Shown piece after piece: positions 33,898-42,580 of a stretch of 64,000 bases of DNA. The notes under the pieces were generated by a model, which made no database searches, was not told the DNA's origin, and saw nothing but the letters and a program-made list of their open reading frames with translations. Source of the stretch: Pseudomonas extremorientalis (GTDB lineage Bacteria > Pseudomonadota > Gammaproteobacteria > Pseudomonadales > Pseudomonadaceae); contig NZ_MDGK01000058.1 in NCBI RefSeq assembly GCF_001870465.1, positions 324,355-388,354 of the forward strand, in the 5' to 3' direction. The position numbers and the translations under genes are program-made. The stretch's first letter is position 1, and the number at the start of each line of letters is the position of its first letter.

Positions 33898-34440
33898 CTA
33901 GAACGTCAGTTCCACGGCCACGGTGTCGGTATAGGTGCCCGCCGGCAGCCCCGCCTTGCCCACCGCCCTGCCGTAGAGGTTGACGGTTTGCGCCACGCCT
34001 GTACTGGTGGCGAGGGTGATCACACCGTCAATCGCCAGCAGCGCGGAGTGCCCACTGTCGGTGTAGAAATCGTAGGGCACGAAGTTGCCCGCACCGTCGG
34101 CCAATGCACGGCTGCCCCCGGGGGACGCGCCGTCATGTGCACCGGCGCGTACCTTGACCGCTGGCGTAGTGCCGCTGGAACACAGGATCGACAACGCGCC
34201 ACCGGTGCCAGTACCGCCCAGCAACTGGGCATCGGCGTTGGTGAACAGGCTATTGGTGGTGCCGAAATTCAAGCTACCGAAGTTCAATCCGGTAGCCGCG
34301 CCCGAACCGTTGACCTGGCAACTGGCGATCAATATCAGGCTGGAGGTGATCTGCCCGGTCACCGTGGTCGCCGCGTTGAGGCTGGAGGCCATCGCCAGGC
34401 CCAGTGCGCAAACACCTAATCGCGAAACAAGTACATGCAT
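33898..34440 (-). CDS. SCPU-domain pilin subunit (third of the operon; CsuA/B-like)
   Basis: The 180-residue secreted protein has a signal peptide ending SLNAA and a SCPU domain (TTVTGQITSSLILIASCQVNG, NFGSLNFGTTNS, VKVRAGAHDG, VPYDFYTDSGHSALLAID, PAGTYTDTVAVELTF). Its glycine-rich, cysteine-poor make-up resembles major Csu rod subunits, but which of the four is the major pilin cannot be decided here. The start at 34440 was chosen because AGAGG lies nine bases upstream; the in-frame ATG at 34449 abuts that ribosome-binding site. Confidence 0.88.
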   Translation of the reverse strand: MHVLVSRLGVCALGLAMASSLNAATTVTGQITSSLILIASCQVNGSGAATGLNFGSLNFGTTNSLFTNADAQLLGGTGTGGALSILCSSGTTPAVKVRAGAHDGASPGGSRALADGAGNFVPYDFYTDSGHSALLAIDGVITLATSTGVAQTVNLYGRAVGKAGLPAGTYTDTVAVELTF

Positions 34441-34458
34441 GGTTTTCATCCTCTTGAG

Positions 34459-35001
34459 TTACCAGTCCAGTGTCACCGTCAACGTGTCGGTGTAGATCCC
34501 TGCCGGTAAGGCACTGGTATTTGCCACCACGGAGCCAAACACCGGGATCGGTATCTGGGTGCCCTTGGCCACGACAAAATTGCGTTGTTGCCCGATGCTA
34601 TAGGCGCTGTGCCCCTGCGGGTCGGCGGACAGCCGATAAGGAATCATCTGGCGCCCATTGCTCAGGCGCCGGGTGGTGCCATCGCCGTTGGTGCCGCCGT
34701 CGATGGTCACGGTGAAGCTCGAGACCGAGGGGTTGCACGACACCGCCAGGGGCGCCTTGTCGCCAGCGGTGACGCCGGCACCCAACGGGTTGTTCCAGGT
34801 CGGGCCCTGACTGCCGAAGTCGAGCATCGCCGTGCCGCCCGTGGGGTTGACCGGCGCGCTCTCCACGCTTTTGCTCACTTCGCAACTGGCGGTGATCACC
34901 AGCCGCGCCTGGATAAACCCGCTGGAGACAGCCGCCTGCACGTCCTCTGCCAGCACCAGCAGGCCGCCCATGGCCACCAGGGCCAGGCAACGGCTTACCA
35001 T
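34459..35001 (-). CDS. SCPU-domain pilin subunit (second of the operon)
   Basis: The 180-residue protein has a signal peptide (MVSRCLALVAMGGLLVLAEDVQA) and one SCPU domain: FIQARLVITASCEVSKSVE, LDFGSQGPTWNNPLGAG, FTVTIDGGTNGDGTTRRLSNGRQMIPYRLSADP and PAGIYTDTLTVTLDW. The longer open frame reaching 35280 is only read-through into the preceding gene; the real start at 35001 overlaps that gene's stop by seven bases. Confidence 0.9.
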   Translation of the reverse strand: MVSRCLALVAMGGLLVLAEDVQAAVSSGFIQARLVITASCEVSKSVESAPVNPTGGTAMLDFGSQGPTWNNPLGAGVTAGDKAPLAVSCNPSVSSFTVTIDGGTNGDGTTRRLSNGRQMIPYRLSADPQGHSAYSIGQQRNFVVAKGTQIPIPVFGSVVANTSALPAGIYTDTLTVTLDW

Positions 35002-35519
35002 GTCACCGTGACCTTGAGCAGGTCGGTGTAGCGGCCGACGGCGGGGATGTCCTTGAGCGGCTCGATGCGACCATAGAGCGGCAGGTCGACGAAGCCTGTG
35101 TCCGGCACCCGGCCGCTGAGCGGCACATCTACCAGCAACGGCACGCGCCGCGCCGCGTCGGCATAGATGCGATAGGGAATGGGTTTGGTCGATGAGGTGG
35201 CGCTGAGGTAGCGCACTTCGCCGGTGCCACCATGCAGGCCGCCATCGACGCGGACCTGGTACGGCGTGTCGGGGTTGCACTCCAGGCGCGGCTGGCGCTG
35301 GCTGATCAGCGCCGCACTCAGTGGCCCGGCCGGGTCATCCAGACGCGAGCCGCTGCCGAAATCCAGTATGCCCAGTTGCTCGATGCCAGCGCTGCGGGTG
35401 GTGCCCACCAACTGGCAGCCCCGCTGCACGTCGATACGCACCTCCACCTGGAGCTGCGCACCGTAAGCCGTGTTGCAGAGCATTGTGCCCATGACTGCCA
35501 ATACTGCTCGTCCCTTCAC
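34995..35519 (-). CDS. SCPU-domain pilin subunit (first gene of the Csu-type operon)
   Basis: The 174-residue protein has a signal peptide (1-20, ending AYG) and an SCPU domain (QLQVEVRIDVQRGCQLVG, LGILDFGSGSRLDDPAGPL, QVRVDGGLHGG, IPYRIYADAARRVPLLVD, VGRYTDLLKVTVTW). It opens the operon of four subunits, chaperone, usher and tip adhesin. Promoter elements would lie in 35520-35640, but none stands out. Confidence 0.9.
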   Translation of the reverse strand: MKGRAVLAVMGTMLCNTAYGAQLQVEVRIDVQRGCQLVGTTRSAGIEQLGILDFGSGSRLDDPAGPLSAALISQRQPRLECNPDTPYQVRVDGGLHGGTGEVRYLSATSSTKPIPYRIYADAARRVPLLVDVPLSGRVPDTGFVDLPLYGRIEPLKDIPAVGRYTDLLKVTVTW

Positions 35520-35707
35520 TGCCCCAGATCCTTGTACAGGGGTGACTGCTGTGTAGGAGGTTAGTCACTCAGCGAGAAACTGCCAGTCTGGACAGGATTA
35601 CCGGCGTGAGATGCTTTTTCGAGATAGCTGGCAGCGCCCTTCTCTATTGGTCAAAACGCAGCGAGCGCCCTAAAGTGAGCGACCATCGAAATACAGAGTG
35701 ACTTGCA

Positions 35708-36802
35708 TTGGCCGCGCTTTCCCTGATCCGTCGCCTGCTCGGCCAAAAGCCCGGGCCCCTTGACGCTTCGCCCATTCCCGCGTTTTTTCAGCAAAAGGCC
35801 GAGCAACAGGGTTACACCCTGAGCACCGGTCAAACCCGCGCAATTGCCGCAATGGCCCGGGAAACCCAACAACTGCTCGCCGGCCAGCCCGCCCGCAGCC
35901 TGTACCTCCACGGCCCCGTGGGTCGCGGCAAAAGCTGGCTGCTGGACGGGTTCTTCCAGGCGTTGCCGATCGCCGAGAAGCAGCGCGTTCACTTCCATGA
36001 TTTTTTCGCCCAACTGCATCTCGGCATGTTCACGCACCGTGCGCAGGACGATGCCCTGGCCGTGACGCTCGATGAACAGTTGGCAGGCTGCCGGGTGCTG
36101 TGTTTCGACGAATTCCACGTCCATGATATCGGCGATGCCATGCTGATCACGCGGCTGTTCAAGGCCCTCTTCGAGCGCGGTGTACTGGTGCTGGTGACGT
36201 CCAACTATGCACCGCAAGGGTTGCTGCCCAACCCCCTGTACCATGAGCGCTTCAAGCCGGTGATCGACCTGATCGCCGCGCGCATGGAGGTGCTGGAAGT
36301 CAGCTCACCCGAGGATTTTCGCAGCCTGCCCCAGGCCCAGAGTGCGCAACGGTTTACCTGCGGTCAATACATGTGGCCGGGCACCCCGGATCAGCGCTCG
36401 GCGCTCGACCTGCCCGCTGCAGACAGCCCGCCGCGCCCCCTGGGCGTGGGCCATCGGACCTTGATGTGCCGCCGCCATGAAGGGCGCAGCATTGCCTTCA
36501 CCTTCAACGACCTGTGCGAACAACTGACGGCGGTGATGGACTACCTGCTGCTGTGCCAGGACTACGACCACTGGATCATCGACGGCCTGCCTCAACTGGC
36601 GAACTGCCCGATTGCCGTGCAACAGCGCTTTATCAACCTGGTGGATGTGCTCTACGACCGCGACAAGCATCTGGTATTGATCGGCGAATTGCCGCTCGAG
36701 ATTGCCCTGAGCGGCCAGGCCATCGACCTCGCCCGCACCGCCAGCCGTCTCGGACAATTGCAGCAGGCCGCCCCGCAACCCGCGTCCGACCCGCTATCAT
36801 GA
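35708..36802 (+). CDS. AFG1/ZapE-like ATPase
   Basis: The protein of about 364 residues has a P-loop LYLHGPVGRGKSWLLDGFF (Walker A), VLCFDEFHVHDIGDAMLITRLF (Walker B and following helix), and VLVTSNYAPQGLLPNPLYHERFKPVIDLIAARMEVLEV, all typical of the AFG1/ZapE family of ATPases. E. coli ZapE acts at the division ring. Because Pseudomonas generally has another zapE elsewhere, this may be a paralogue, so I give no symbol. The start is uncertain: TTG at 35708 is the most upstream usable codon after an in-frame stop at 35699, and no ATG is near the N-terminus. The leucine-rich-repeat kinase follows after 39 bases. Confidence 0.85.
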   Translation: MAALSLIRRLLGQKPGPLDASPIPAFFQQKAEQQGYTLSTGQTRAIAAMARETQQLLAGQPARSLYLHGPVGRGKSWLLDGFFQALPIAEKQRVHFHDFFAQLHLGMFTHRAQDDALAVTLDEQLAGCRVLCFDEFHVHDIGDAMLITRLFKALFERGVLVLVTSNYAPQGLLPNPLYHERFKPVIDLIAARMEVLEVSSPEDFRSLPQAQSAQRFTCGQYMWPGTPDQRSALDLPAADSPPRPLGVGHRTLMCRRHEGRSIAFTFNDLCEQLTAVMDYLLLCQDYDHWIIDGLPQLANCPIAVQQRFINLVDVLYDRDKHLVLIGELPLEIALSGQAIDLARTASRLGQLQQAAPQPASDPLS

Positions 36803-36841
36803 GCGCCTTCCACGCCTTTTTGCCGAGTGACCGCGCCGTTC

Positions 36842-38143
36842 ATGAATACCCTCGCCCAACTCAAGGCCGGCCAATTGGCCGGCATCACGCGCCTTGACCT
36901 GTCCTGCGGGCTGACCGAGTTCCCCCGGGAAATCTTCGAGCTGGCCGACTCCCTGGAAATCCTCAACCTCAGCGGCAATGCCCTGAGCAGCCTGCCCGAC
37001 GACCTGCACCGCCTGCCGCACCTGCGCGTGCTGTTCTGCTCGGACAACCGGTTCACCGAGCTGCCGGCTTGCCTCGGTCAATGCGCCAACCTGAGCATGA
37101 TCGGCTTCAAGGCCAACCAGATCAGCCACGTGCCCGCCGCAGCGTTGCCGCCTCTGCTGCGCTGGCTGATCCTGACCGATAACCGCATCAGCGCGCTGCC
37201 CGAGGCATTGGGCGAACGGCCATTGCTGCAAAAACTGATGCTGGCCGGCAACCAGCTGGCGCACCTGCCGCACAGCCTGGCCAACTGCCACAACCTCGAA
37301 CTGCTGCGCATCGCCGCCAACCGGTTCACGCGCCTGCCAGAGTGGCTGTTGACGCTGCCGAGCCTGACCTGGCTGGCCTACGCCGGTAACCCGGTGGAAA
37401 TGGCGGTGACGCTGGCGGATGAAGACACCACACCGGAGGTTCCCTGGTCCGAACTGGAACTGGCCGAAGTGCTGGGCGAAGGCGCTTCCGGGGTGATCCG
37501 CAAGGCGCTCTGGGCGCCGTCAGGAAAGCCCGTCGCCGTTAAGCTTTACAAGGGCAGCATCACCAGCGACGGTTCGCCGCTGCACGAAATGCAGGCCTGT
37601 ATCGCCGCCGGGCTGCACCCCAACCTGATCAAGGTCGAAGGCCGCGTGGTCGGCCACCCCGATGACCAGGCCGCCCTGGTGATGGACCTGATCGACCCGA
37701 GCTACCGCAACCTCGCGGCCCTGCCGAGCCTGGCGTCGTGCACCCGGGATATCTACGCAGCGGACACCCGTTTCAGCCTTGAGGTGGCGTTGCGTATGGC
37801 CCGTGGTATCGCCTCGGTAGCGGCGCATCTGCACCGGCACGGCATCACCCATGGCGACCTGTATGGCCACAATATTCTGTGGAATGAAGCAGGTGACTGC
37901 CTGCTCGGGGACTTTGGCGCGGCGTCGTTCCATGCCAAGGCGAATACCTTGGAAACCAGGGCGTTGCAGCGTATTGAAGTGCGGGCGTTCGGGATTTTGC
38001 TGGGGGAATTGTTGGAGCGGGTTGAGGAGCAGGTGAGCAGCGACTTAGTCGAGCTGCAGAAAAACTGCTGTCAGCACGAGGTACTGGCACGGCCTGGATT
38101 CGAAGAGATCGAAGCGCTCCTGGAATCAATCCAACTCCGCTGA
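36842..38143 (+). CDS. Leucine-rich-repeat protein fused to a eukaryotic-type protein kinase
   Basis: The protein of 433 residues has about seven leucine-rich repeats over residues 15-195 (for example LEILNLSGNALSSLPDDLHRL and LQKLMLAGNQLAHLP), then a Hanks-type kinase domain from about 205. The kinase has a glycine loop GEGASGVIRKA, lysine in PVAVKLYKG, Glu in LHEMQAC, catalytic loop THGDLYGHNIL and DFGAAS. The HRD arginine is replaced by glycine (HGD), but the catalytic Asp, Asn and DFG Asp are kept, so it is likely active. There is no signal peptide or membrane helix. Targets are unknown; the adjacent AFG1-like ATPase may be one. Confidence 0.9.
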   Translation: MNTLAQLKAGQLAGITRLDLSCGLTEFPREIFELADSLEILNLSGNALSSLPDDLHRLPHLRVLFCSDNRFTELPACLGQCANLSMIGFKANQISHVPAAALPPLLRWLILTDNRISALPEALGERPLLQKLMLAGNQLAHLPHSLANCHNLELLRIAANRFTRLPEWLLTLPSLTWLAYAGNPVEMAVTLADEDTTPEVPWSELELAEVLGEGASGVIRKALWAPSGKPVAVKLYKGSITSDGSPLHEMQACIAAGLHPNLIKVEGRVVGHPDDQAALVMDLIDPSYRNLAALPSLASCTRDIYAADTRFSLEVALRMARGIASVAAHLHRHGITHGDLYGHNILWNEAGDCLLGDFGAASFHAKANTLETRALQRIEVRAFGILLGELLERVEEQVSSDLVELQKNCCQHEVLARPGFEEIEALLESIQLR

Positions 38144-38146
38144 TCC

Positions 38147-38178
38147 GATGTGGGAGGTGGCAAGTCCCCTCCCGCATT
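38147..38178 (+). repeat. REP-like hairpin after the kinase gene
   Basis: GATGTGGGAGGTGGCAAG followed by TCCCCTCCCGCATTG is an imperfect palindrome related to the other REP elements of the window. It sits between convergent genes and may end both transcripts. Confidence 0.6.
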
Positions 38179-38186
38179 GTGAGGGA

Positions 38187-38894
38187 TCAGCCGGCCAGGC
38201 CGACGAACATATCCTGCACGTCATCGTGGTTGTCCAGGCCTTCGAGGAAGGCTTCGACTTCCGCCATCTGCTCATCGCTCAAACCGCTCACCGGGTTCTT
38301 CGAGAGGTAGCCGAGCTTGGCCGACAACACGGTAAAACCCTGCTCCGGCAAGGCTTTCTGCACGGCGTCGAGGTCGGTGGTCTCGGTGATGAACAGGGTG
38401 GTGCCCTCTTCTTCACCTGCTTCGAAATCCTGGGCGCCGGCTTCGATTGCGGCCATTTCCGGATCGGCGTCCGGGCTGTCCGGCGAGGCTTCGATCAGGC
38501 CGACGTGGTTGAAGTCCCAGGCCACGGAACCGGAAGCGCCGAGCTGGCCCTTGCGGAAGGCCACGCGGATTTCCGCCACGGTGCGGTTGATGTTATCGGT
38601 TACGCATTCGACGATCAGCGGCACCTGGTGCGGGGCGAACCCTTCGTAGGTCACGCGATGGTATTGCACGGTTTCGCCGAGCAGACCGGCGCCTTTCTTG
38701 ATGGCGCGGTCCAGGGTTTCCTTGGGCATCGAGGCTTTTTTCGCCTGTTCCACCACCAGACGCAGGTGCGCGTTGGTTGCGGTGTCGGCGCCATTGCGGG
38801 CGGCAATGGTGATTTCTTTCACCAGCTTGCCGAAGATCTTGCCCTTGGCATTGGCTGCCGCTTCTTTATGTTTGACTTTCCACTGTGCGCCCAT
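38187..38894 (-). CDS. YebC/PmpR-family probable transcriptional regulator
   Basis: The 235-residue protein starts MGAQWKVKHKEAAANAKGKIFGKLVKEITIAARNG and continues with KASMPKETLDRAIKKGAGLLGETVQYHRVTYEGFAPHQVPLIVECVTDN, the hallmark blocks of YebC (TACO1) proteins. Family members act as DNA-binding regulators (PmpR) or as translation factors that relieve stalling at proline stretches. MGAQWK instead of the usual MAGHSKW places it in the second Pseudomonas subgroup, so ruvC-linked yebC is probably elsewhere. The gene is monocistronic. Confidence 0.9.
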   Translation of the reverse strand: MGAQWKVKHKEAAANAKGKIFGKLVKEITIAARNGADTATNAHLRLVVEQAKKASMPKETLDRAIKKGAGLLGETVQYHRVTYEGFAPHQVPLIVECVTDNINRTVAEIRVAFRKGQLGASGSVAWDFNHVGLIEASPDSPDADPEMAAIEAGAQDFEAGEEEGTTLFITETTDLDAVQKALPEQGFTVLSAKLGYLSKNPVSGLSDEQMAEVEAFLEGLDNHDDVQDMFVGLAG

Positions 38895-38994
38895 GACTCA
38901 CTCTCTTTATGTCCATCGCGCCCAAACGTCTACTGGCCGGCGCTTTGGGGGCAGAGTTTATAGCGCAAAAACACATCGTTCCACCAAAAAACCG

Positions 38995-39852
38995 TCAGGG
39001 CGCCAACTCGAAAAACGCCTGGATCAGGCGCAATGCGCTGCGCCGTTCCATGCAACCGAGCAGGTGCCGGTTCACCAGGCCGTCGCCCTGGATCGGCACG
39101 GCGCGCACGCGCGGGTCGGGGCTGACTTCCATCGACGACACCACCCCAACCCCCAATTCGGCAGCCACGGCTTCGGTCACCGCCTCGCGACTGTCCAGCT
39201 CCAGCAACACCTTGGGCTGTACACCGGCAGCCAGGCAAGCACCGTCAAACGTGCGCCGGGTGATGGAGCCGGGTTCGCGCAGCACCATGATGACCTCATG
39301 CAGTTGCTCCAGGTGAACGCCCTCGGATTGCCTCGCCCACGGATGCGCCACCGGCACCAGCGCGCAGATCCGCGATTCGGCCAAAGGCTGCAGGTGCAGG
39401 CCATTGCGCGGCTCGACCTCGGTCAGCACCGCCACGTCCGCATGCTCGGACAACAGCGCCGCCAGGGTTTCCTGAGCATTGCCCAGGCGCAGGTTCACGG
39501 TGATGCCCGGGTAGCGTGCACGCAGGCTGGCGATCATCGGCATCACCAGGTGCGGACCGTCCGCCGCCACTTCCAGGCGTCCGGTGAGCAATTGGCGATT
39601 GGCCTCCAGCAGGGTCTGCGCTTCGTCCACCAGGCCGAAGATCGCCCGGGTGATGGCCGCCAGCCGCGTGCCTTCCTCGGTCAGTTCCACCCGCCTGGCG
39701 GTGCGGCGCAACAACGCGATCTGGTAGTGCTCCTCCAGGGCCTTGATATGCCCGGTCACCGCCGGCTGGCTGATGAACAGCCGCGCCGCCGCACGGGTAA
39801 AACTGCCCTCGCGGGCCACGGCATCGAATGCACGCAGTTGGAACAGGTTCAT
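38995..39852 (-). CDS. LysR-family regulator of phosphonate catabolism
   Basis: The 285-residue protein has the LysR DNA-binding domain (NLFQLRAFDAVAREGSFTRAAARLFISQPAVTGHIKALEEHYQIALLRR) and an effector-binding domain (residues 92-285). It is divergent from phnW with 110 bases between the genes. This is the usual layout of a LysR activator of 2-aminoethylphosphonate use in Pseudomonas, where regulation is by substrate rather than by phosphate starvation; that role is inferred from context. The start at 39852 is the ATG before NLFQLRAF; the longer frame to 40047 runs into phnW. Confidence 0.88.
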   Translation of the reverse strand: MNLFQLRAFDAVAREGSFTRAAARLFISQPAVTGHIKALEEHYQIALLRRTARRVELTEEGTRLAAITRAIFGLVDEAQTLLEANRQLLTGRLEVAADGPHLVMPMIASLRARYPGITVNLRLGNAQETLAALLSEHADVAVLTEVEPRNGLHLQPLAESRICALVPVAHPWARQSEGVHLEQLHEVIMVLREPGSITRRTFDGACLAAGVQPKVLLELDSREAVTEAVAAELGVGVVSSMEVSPDPRVRAVPIQGDGLVNRHLLGCMERRSALRLIQAFFELAP

Positions 39853-39962
39853 AGTTATCGGCCTCACTGATAGCTCGCATAACAACAAACAATTTGATTG
39901 ATGACAAGCCAAACTGCAATTTAGGCGCCGTAGATTCAACCGATGCTTCGCGAGGATTTGTA

Positions 39963-41084
39963 ATGACGACGCCCATCCTGCTGACCCCAGGTCCCCTGAC
40001 CACCTCGAACCGCACCCGCCAGGCCATGCTGGTGGATTGGGGTTCATGGGACGAGCGCTTCAACCAGCTCACCGCCAGCGTCTGCGAACAGTTGCTGGCA
40101 ATCATCGACGGCGCCGCCAGCCACCATTGCGTGCCTTTGCAAGGCAGCGGCACCTTCGCCGTCGAAGCGGCCATCGGCACCCTGGTCCCGCGCAACGGCA
40201 AGGTACTGGTGCTGATCAACGGCGCCTACGGCAAGCGCCTTGCGAAAATCTGCGAAGTACTGGGCCGCGATTTCAGCACCTTCGAAACCGCCGAGGACCA
40301 ACCCACCACCGCCGCCGATGTGGGCCGCCTGCTGCACGCCGATAAGGCCATTACCCATGTCGCGCTGATCCACTGCGAAACCAGCACCGGTATTCTCAAC
40401 CCATTGGCCGAGATCGCCCAGGTGGTGAAACACCACGGCAAGCGCCTGATCGTCGATGCCATGAGTTCCTTCGGCGCGTTGCCCATCGATGCCCGCACGG
40501 TGCCATTCGACGCCCTGATCGCCGCCTCCGGCAAGTGCCTGGAAGGCGTGCCGGGCATGGGTTTTGTCTTCGTCGACAAACAGGCGTTGAGCGCCGCCGA
40601 AGGCAACTGCCACTCCCTGGCAATGGACCTGCTCGACCAGCACAGCTACATGGCCAGGACCGGCCAATGGCGCTTCACCCCACCGACCCACGTGGTGGCG
40701 GCCCTGCATGAAGCGCTGCTGCAATATGCCGAGGAAGGCGGCCTGCCCGCACGTCATCAACGCTATGCCCATAACTGCAAGGCACTGCTGGACGGCATGG
40801 CCGAACTGGGCCTGCGCAGTTTCCTGCCGGCCGCCATCCAGGCGCCGATCATCGTCACCTTCCACGCGCCCCAGGACCCGCGCTACCAGTTCAGGGATTT
40901 CTACGAACGGGTCAAGGCCAGGGGGTTCATCTTGTATCCGGGCAAACTGACCCAGGTGGAAACCTTCCGCGTGGGCTGCATCGGCCATGTCGATGCCAAC
41001 GACATGCACGCCGCCGTCACCGCCATCGCCGAAGGCTTGCAGGCCATGGGTCTCACCCTCTCATCGATTGGAGCACACGCATGA
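39963..41084 (+). CDS. phnW: 2-Aminoethylphosphonate--pyruvate transaminase
   Basis: The 373-residue class-V aminotransferase starts MTTPILLTPGPLTTSNRTRQAMLVDWGSWDERF, the PhnW signature. It has VPLQGSGTFAVEAAIGTLVP, the helix VDAMSSFGALPID and the PLP lysine in ASGKCLEGVPGMGFVF. It moves the amino group of 2-aminoethylphosphonate to pyruvate, forming phosphonoacetaldehyde and alanine. The upstream in-frame region from 39894 is not coding. The stop overlaps the phnX start. Confidence 0.96.
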   Translation: MTTPILLTPGPLTTSNRTRQAMLVDWGSWDERFNQLTASVCEQLLAIIDGAASHHCVPLQGSGTFAVEAAIGTLVPRNGKVLVLINGAYGKRLAKICEVLGRDFSTFETAEDQPTTAADVGRLLHADKAITHVALIHCETSTGILNPLAEIAQVVKHHGKRLIVDAMSSFGALPIDARTVPFDALIAASGKCLEGVPGMGFVFVDKQALSAAEGNCHSLAMDLLDQHSYMARTGQWRFTPPTHVVAALHEALLQYAEEGGLPARHQRYAHNCKALLDGMAELGLRSFLPAAIQAPIIVTFHAPQDPRYQFRDFYERVKARGFILYPGKLTQVETFRVGCIGHVDANDMHAAVTAIAEGLQAMGLTLSSIGAHA

Positions 41085-41908
41085 ACTACCAGAACCCCAA
41101 CGCCCTGCAAGCCGTGATCCTCGATTGGGCCGGCACCGTGGTCGACTTCGGCTCCTTCGCCCCCACGCAGATCTTTGTCGAAGCCTTCGCCGAATTCGAC
41201 GTGCAAGTCTCCATCGAAGAAGCCCGTGGCCCGATGGGCATGGGCAAGTGGGATCACATCCGTGCCTTGTGCGATCAGCCGCAGGTCGCCGAGCGCTACC
41301 GCAAGGCCTTCGGTCGCACGCCCACCGACGATGACGTGACGGCCATCTACCAACGCTTCATGCCGTTGCAGATCGAGAAGATCGCCGAGCACTCGGCGCT
41401 GATTCCCGGCGCCCTCGACACCCTCGCCCGGCTGCGGGTACAAGGCATCAAGATCGGTTCCTGCTCCGGCTACCCCAAGCAAGTGATGGACAAGGTGGTC
41501 GCCCTGGCCGCCACCAACGGCTATATCGCCGACCATGTCGTCGCCACCGACGAAGTGCCCAACGGTCGCCCATGGCCGGCCCAGGCCCTGGCCAACGTCA
41601 TCGCCCTGGGCATTGACGATGTGGCGGCATGCGTGAAGGTCGACGACACCGTGCCGGGCATCCTCGAAGGGCGGCGCGCCGGCATGTGGACCGTGGCCCT
41701 GACCTGCTCCGGCAATGCACTGGGTTTGACCTACGAACAGTTCCGCGCCCTGGATGCCGCGACTCTGGCCAGCGAGCGCAAGCGCATCGAAGCGATGTTC
41801 GAAGGTTCACGTCCGCATTACTTGATCGACACCATCAACGACTTGCCTGCGGTGATCACTGAAATCAATCGGCGCCTGGCCCGTGGGGAAATGCCGCAGA
41901 GCGACTGA
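41081..41908 (+). CDS. phnX: Phosphonoacetaldehyde hydrolase
   Basis: The 275-residue HAD-superfamily enzyme has the catalytic aspartate in VILDWAGTVVDFGSFAP and the Schiff-base lysine in GPMGMGKWDHIR. Further motifs are IGSCSGYPKQVMD and VKVDDTVPGILEGRRAGMWTVAL. It breaks the carbon-phosphorus bond of phosphonoacetaldehyde to acetaldehyde and phosphate. Together with PhnW it lets the cell use 2-aminoethylphosphonate as a source of phosphorus, nitrogen and carbon. It overlaps phnW by four bases. Confidence 0.96.
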   Translation: MNYQNPNALQAVILDWAGTVVDFGSFAPTQIFVEAFAEFDVQVSIEEARGPMGMGKWDHIRALCDQPQVAERYRKAFGRTPTDDDVTAIYQRFMPLQIEKIAEHSALIPGALDTLARLRVQGIKIGSCSGYPKQVMDKVVALAATNGYIADHVVATDEVPNGRPWPAQALANVIALGIDDVAACVKVDDTVPGILEGRRAGMWTVALTCSGNALGLTYEQFRALDAATLASERKRIEAMFEGSRPHYLIDTINDLPAVITEINRRLARGEMPQSD

Positions 41909-42022
41909 TAGAGGTCAACATCACGGCACTTACCCCAGGCAATCCGCTCAAAACCGGCATACAGTTAAAGGACTCCATCGCCAAAGAATGGAGGTATGCC
42001 CTGATGAGTGAGGAACCCAGCG

Positions 42023-42580
42023 ATGCCGTGGAAAAACTCCGATACACGCTACAGCACCATGTCGATTGCGTTGCACTGGTTGATGGTGGTGCTACTGGCG
42101 GTGGTCTACGCCTGCATTGAGTTACGCGGACAGTTTCCCAAAGGCAGCGGTGCACGAACGTTGATCGTCGAGATGCACTTCATGTTCGGCCTCACCGTGT
42201 TTGTGCTGGTGTGGCTGCGCCTGTTCGCACGCAGCCTGGGGGTAGCGCCAAAGATCGTACCGGCGCCGCCGCCGTGGCAGAGCCTGCTGGCAACCCTGAT
42301 GCACTTTGCCCTGTACGCATTGATGATCGGCATGCCGATCGCCGGCTGGCTGATTGTCAGTGCCGAGGGGCATTCAGTGATGTTCTACGGCATTGAATTG
42401 CCGCCGCTGATCGCGGAAAACAAGGCGCTGGCCAAGCAGATTGAAGGCTGGCATGTGCTGTTCGGCAAGATCGGTTACTGGTTGATCGGCCTGCATGCAT
42501 TGGCCGGGATCGCTCACCACTACATCCTGCGGGATAACACCGCGTTGCGGATGATGCCGGGCAAGCGCGCTAACCCTTGA
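42023..42580 (+). CDS. Cytochrome b561
   Basis: The 185-residue membrane protein has four helices and the haem histidines of the family: SIALHWLMVVLLAV, LIVEMHFMFGLTVF, LMHFALYALMIGMPIAGW and LIGLHALAGIAHHYIL. It carries electrons in the inner membrane, probably from ubiquinol. It is a paralogue of the copy at 26170-26709 but has no obvious partner here. The start at 42023 (MPWKNSDTRYS) has AGGA nine bases upstream. The end overlaps the converging desulfhydrase gene by 11 bases. Confidence 0.9.
   Translation: MPWKNSDTRYSTMSIALHWLMVVLLAVVYACIELRGQFPKGSGARTLIVEMHFMFGLTVFVLVWLRLFARSLGVAPKIVPAPPPWQSLLATLMHFALYALMIGMPIAGWLIVSAEGHSVMFYGIELPPLIAENKALAKQIEGWHVLFGKIGYWLIGLHALAGIAHHYILRDNTALRMMPGKRANP

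Noticed and set aside
34459..35280. A 273-residue frame for the second SCPU subunit.
   Set aside because: The first 93 residues are a shifted-frame reading of the preceding subunit gene; the signal peptide starting at 35001 marks the true start.
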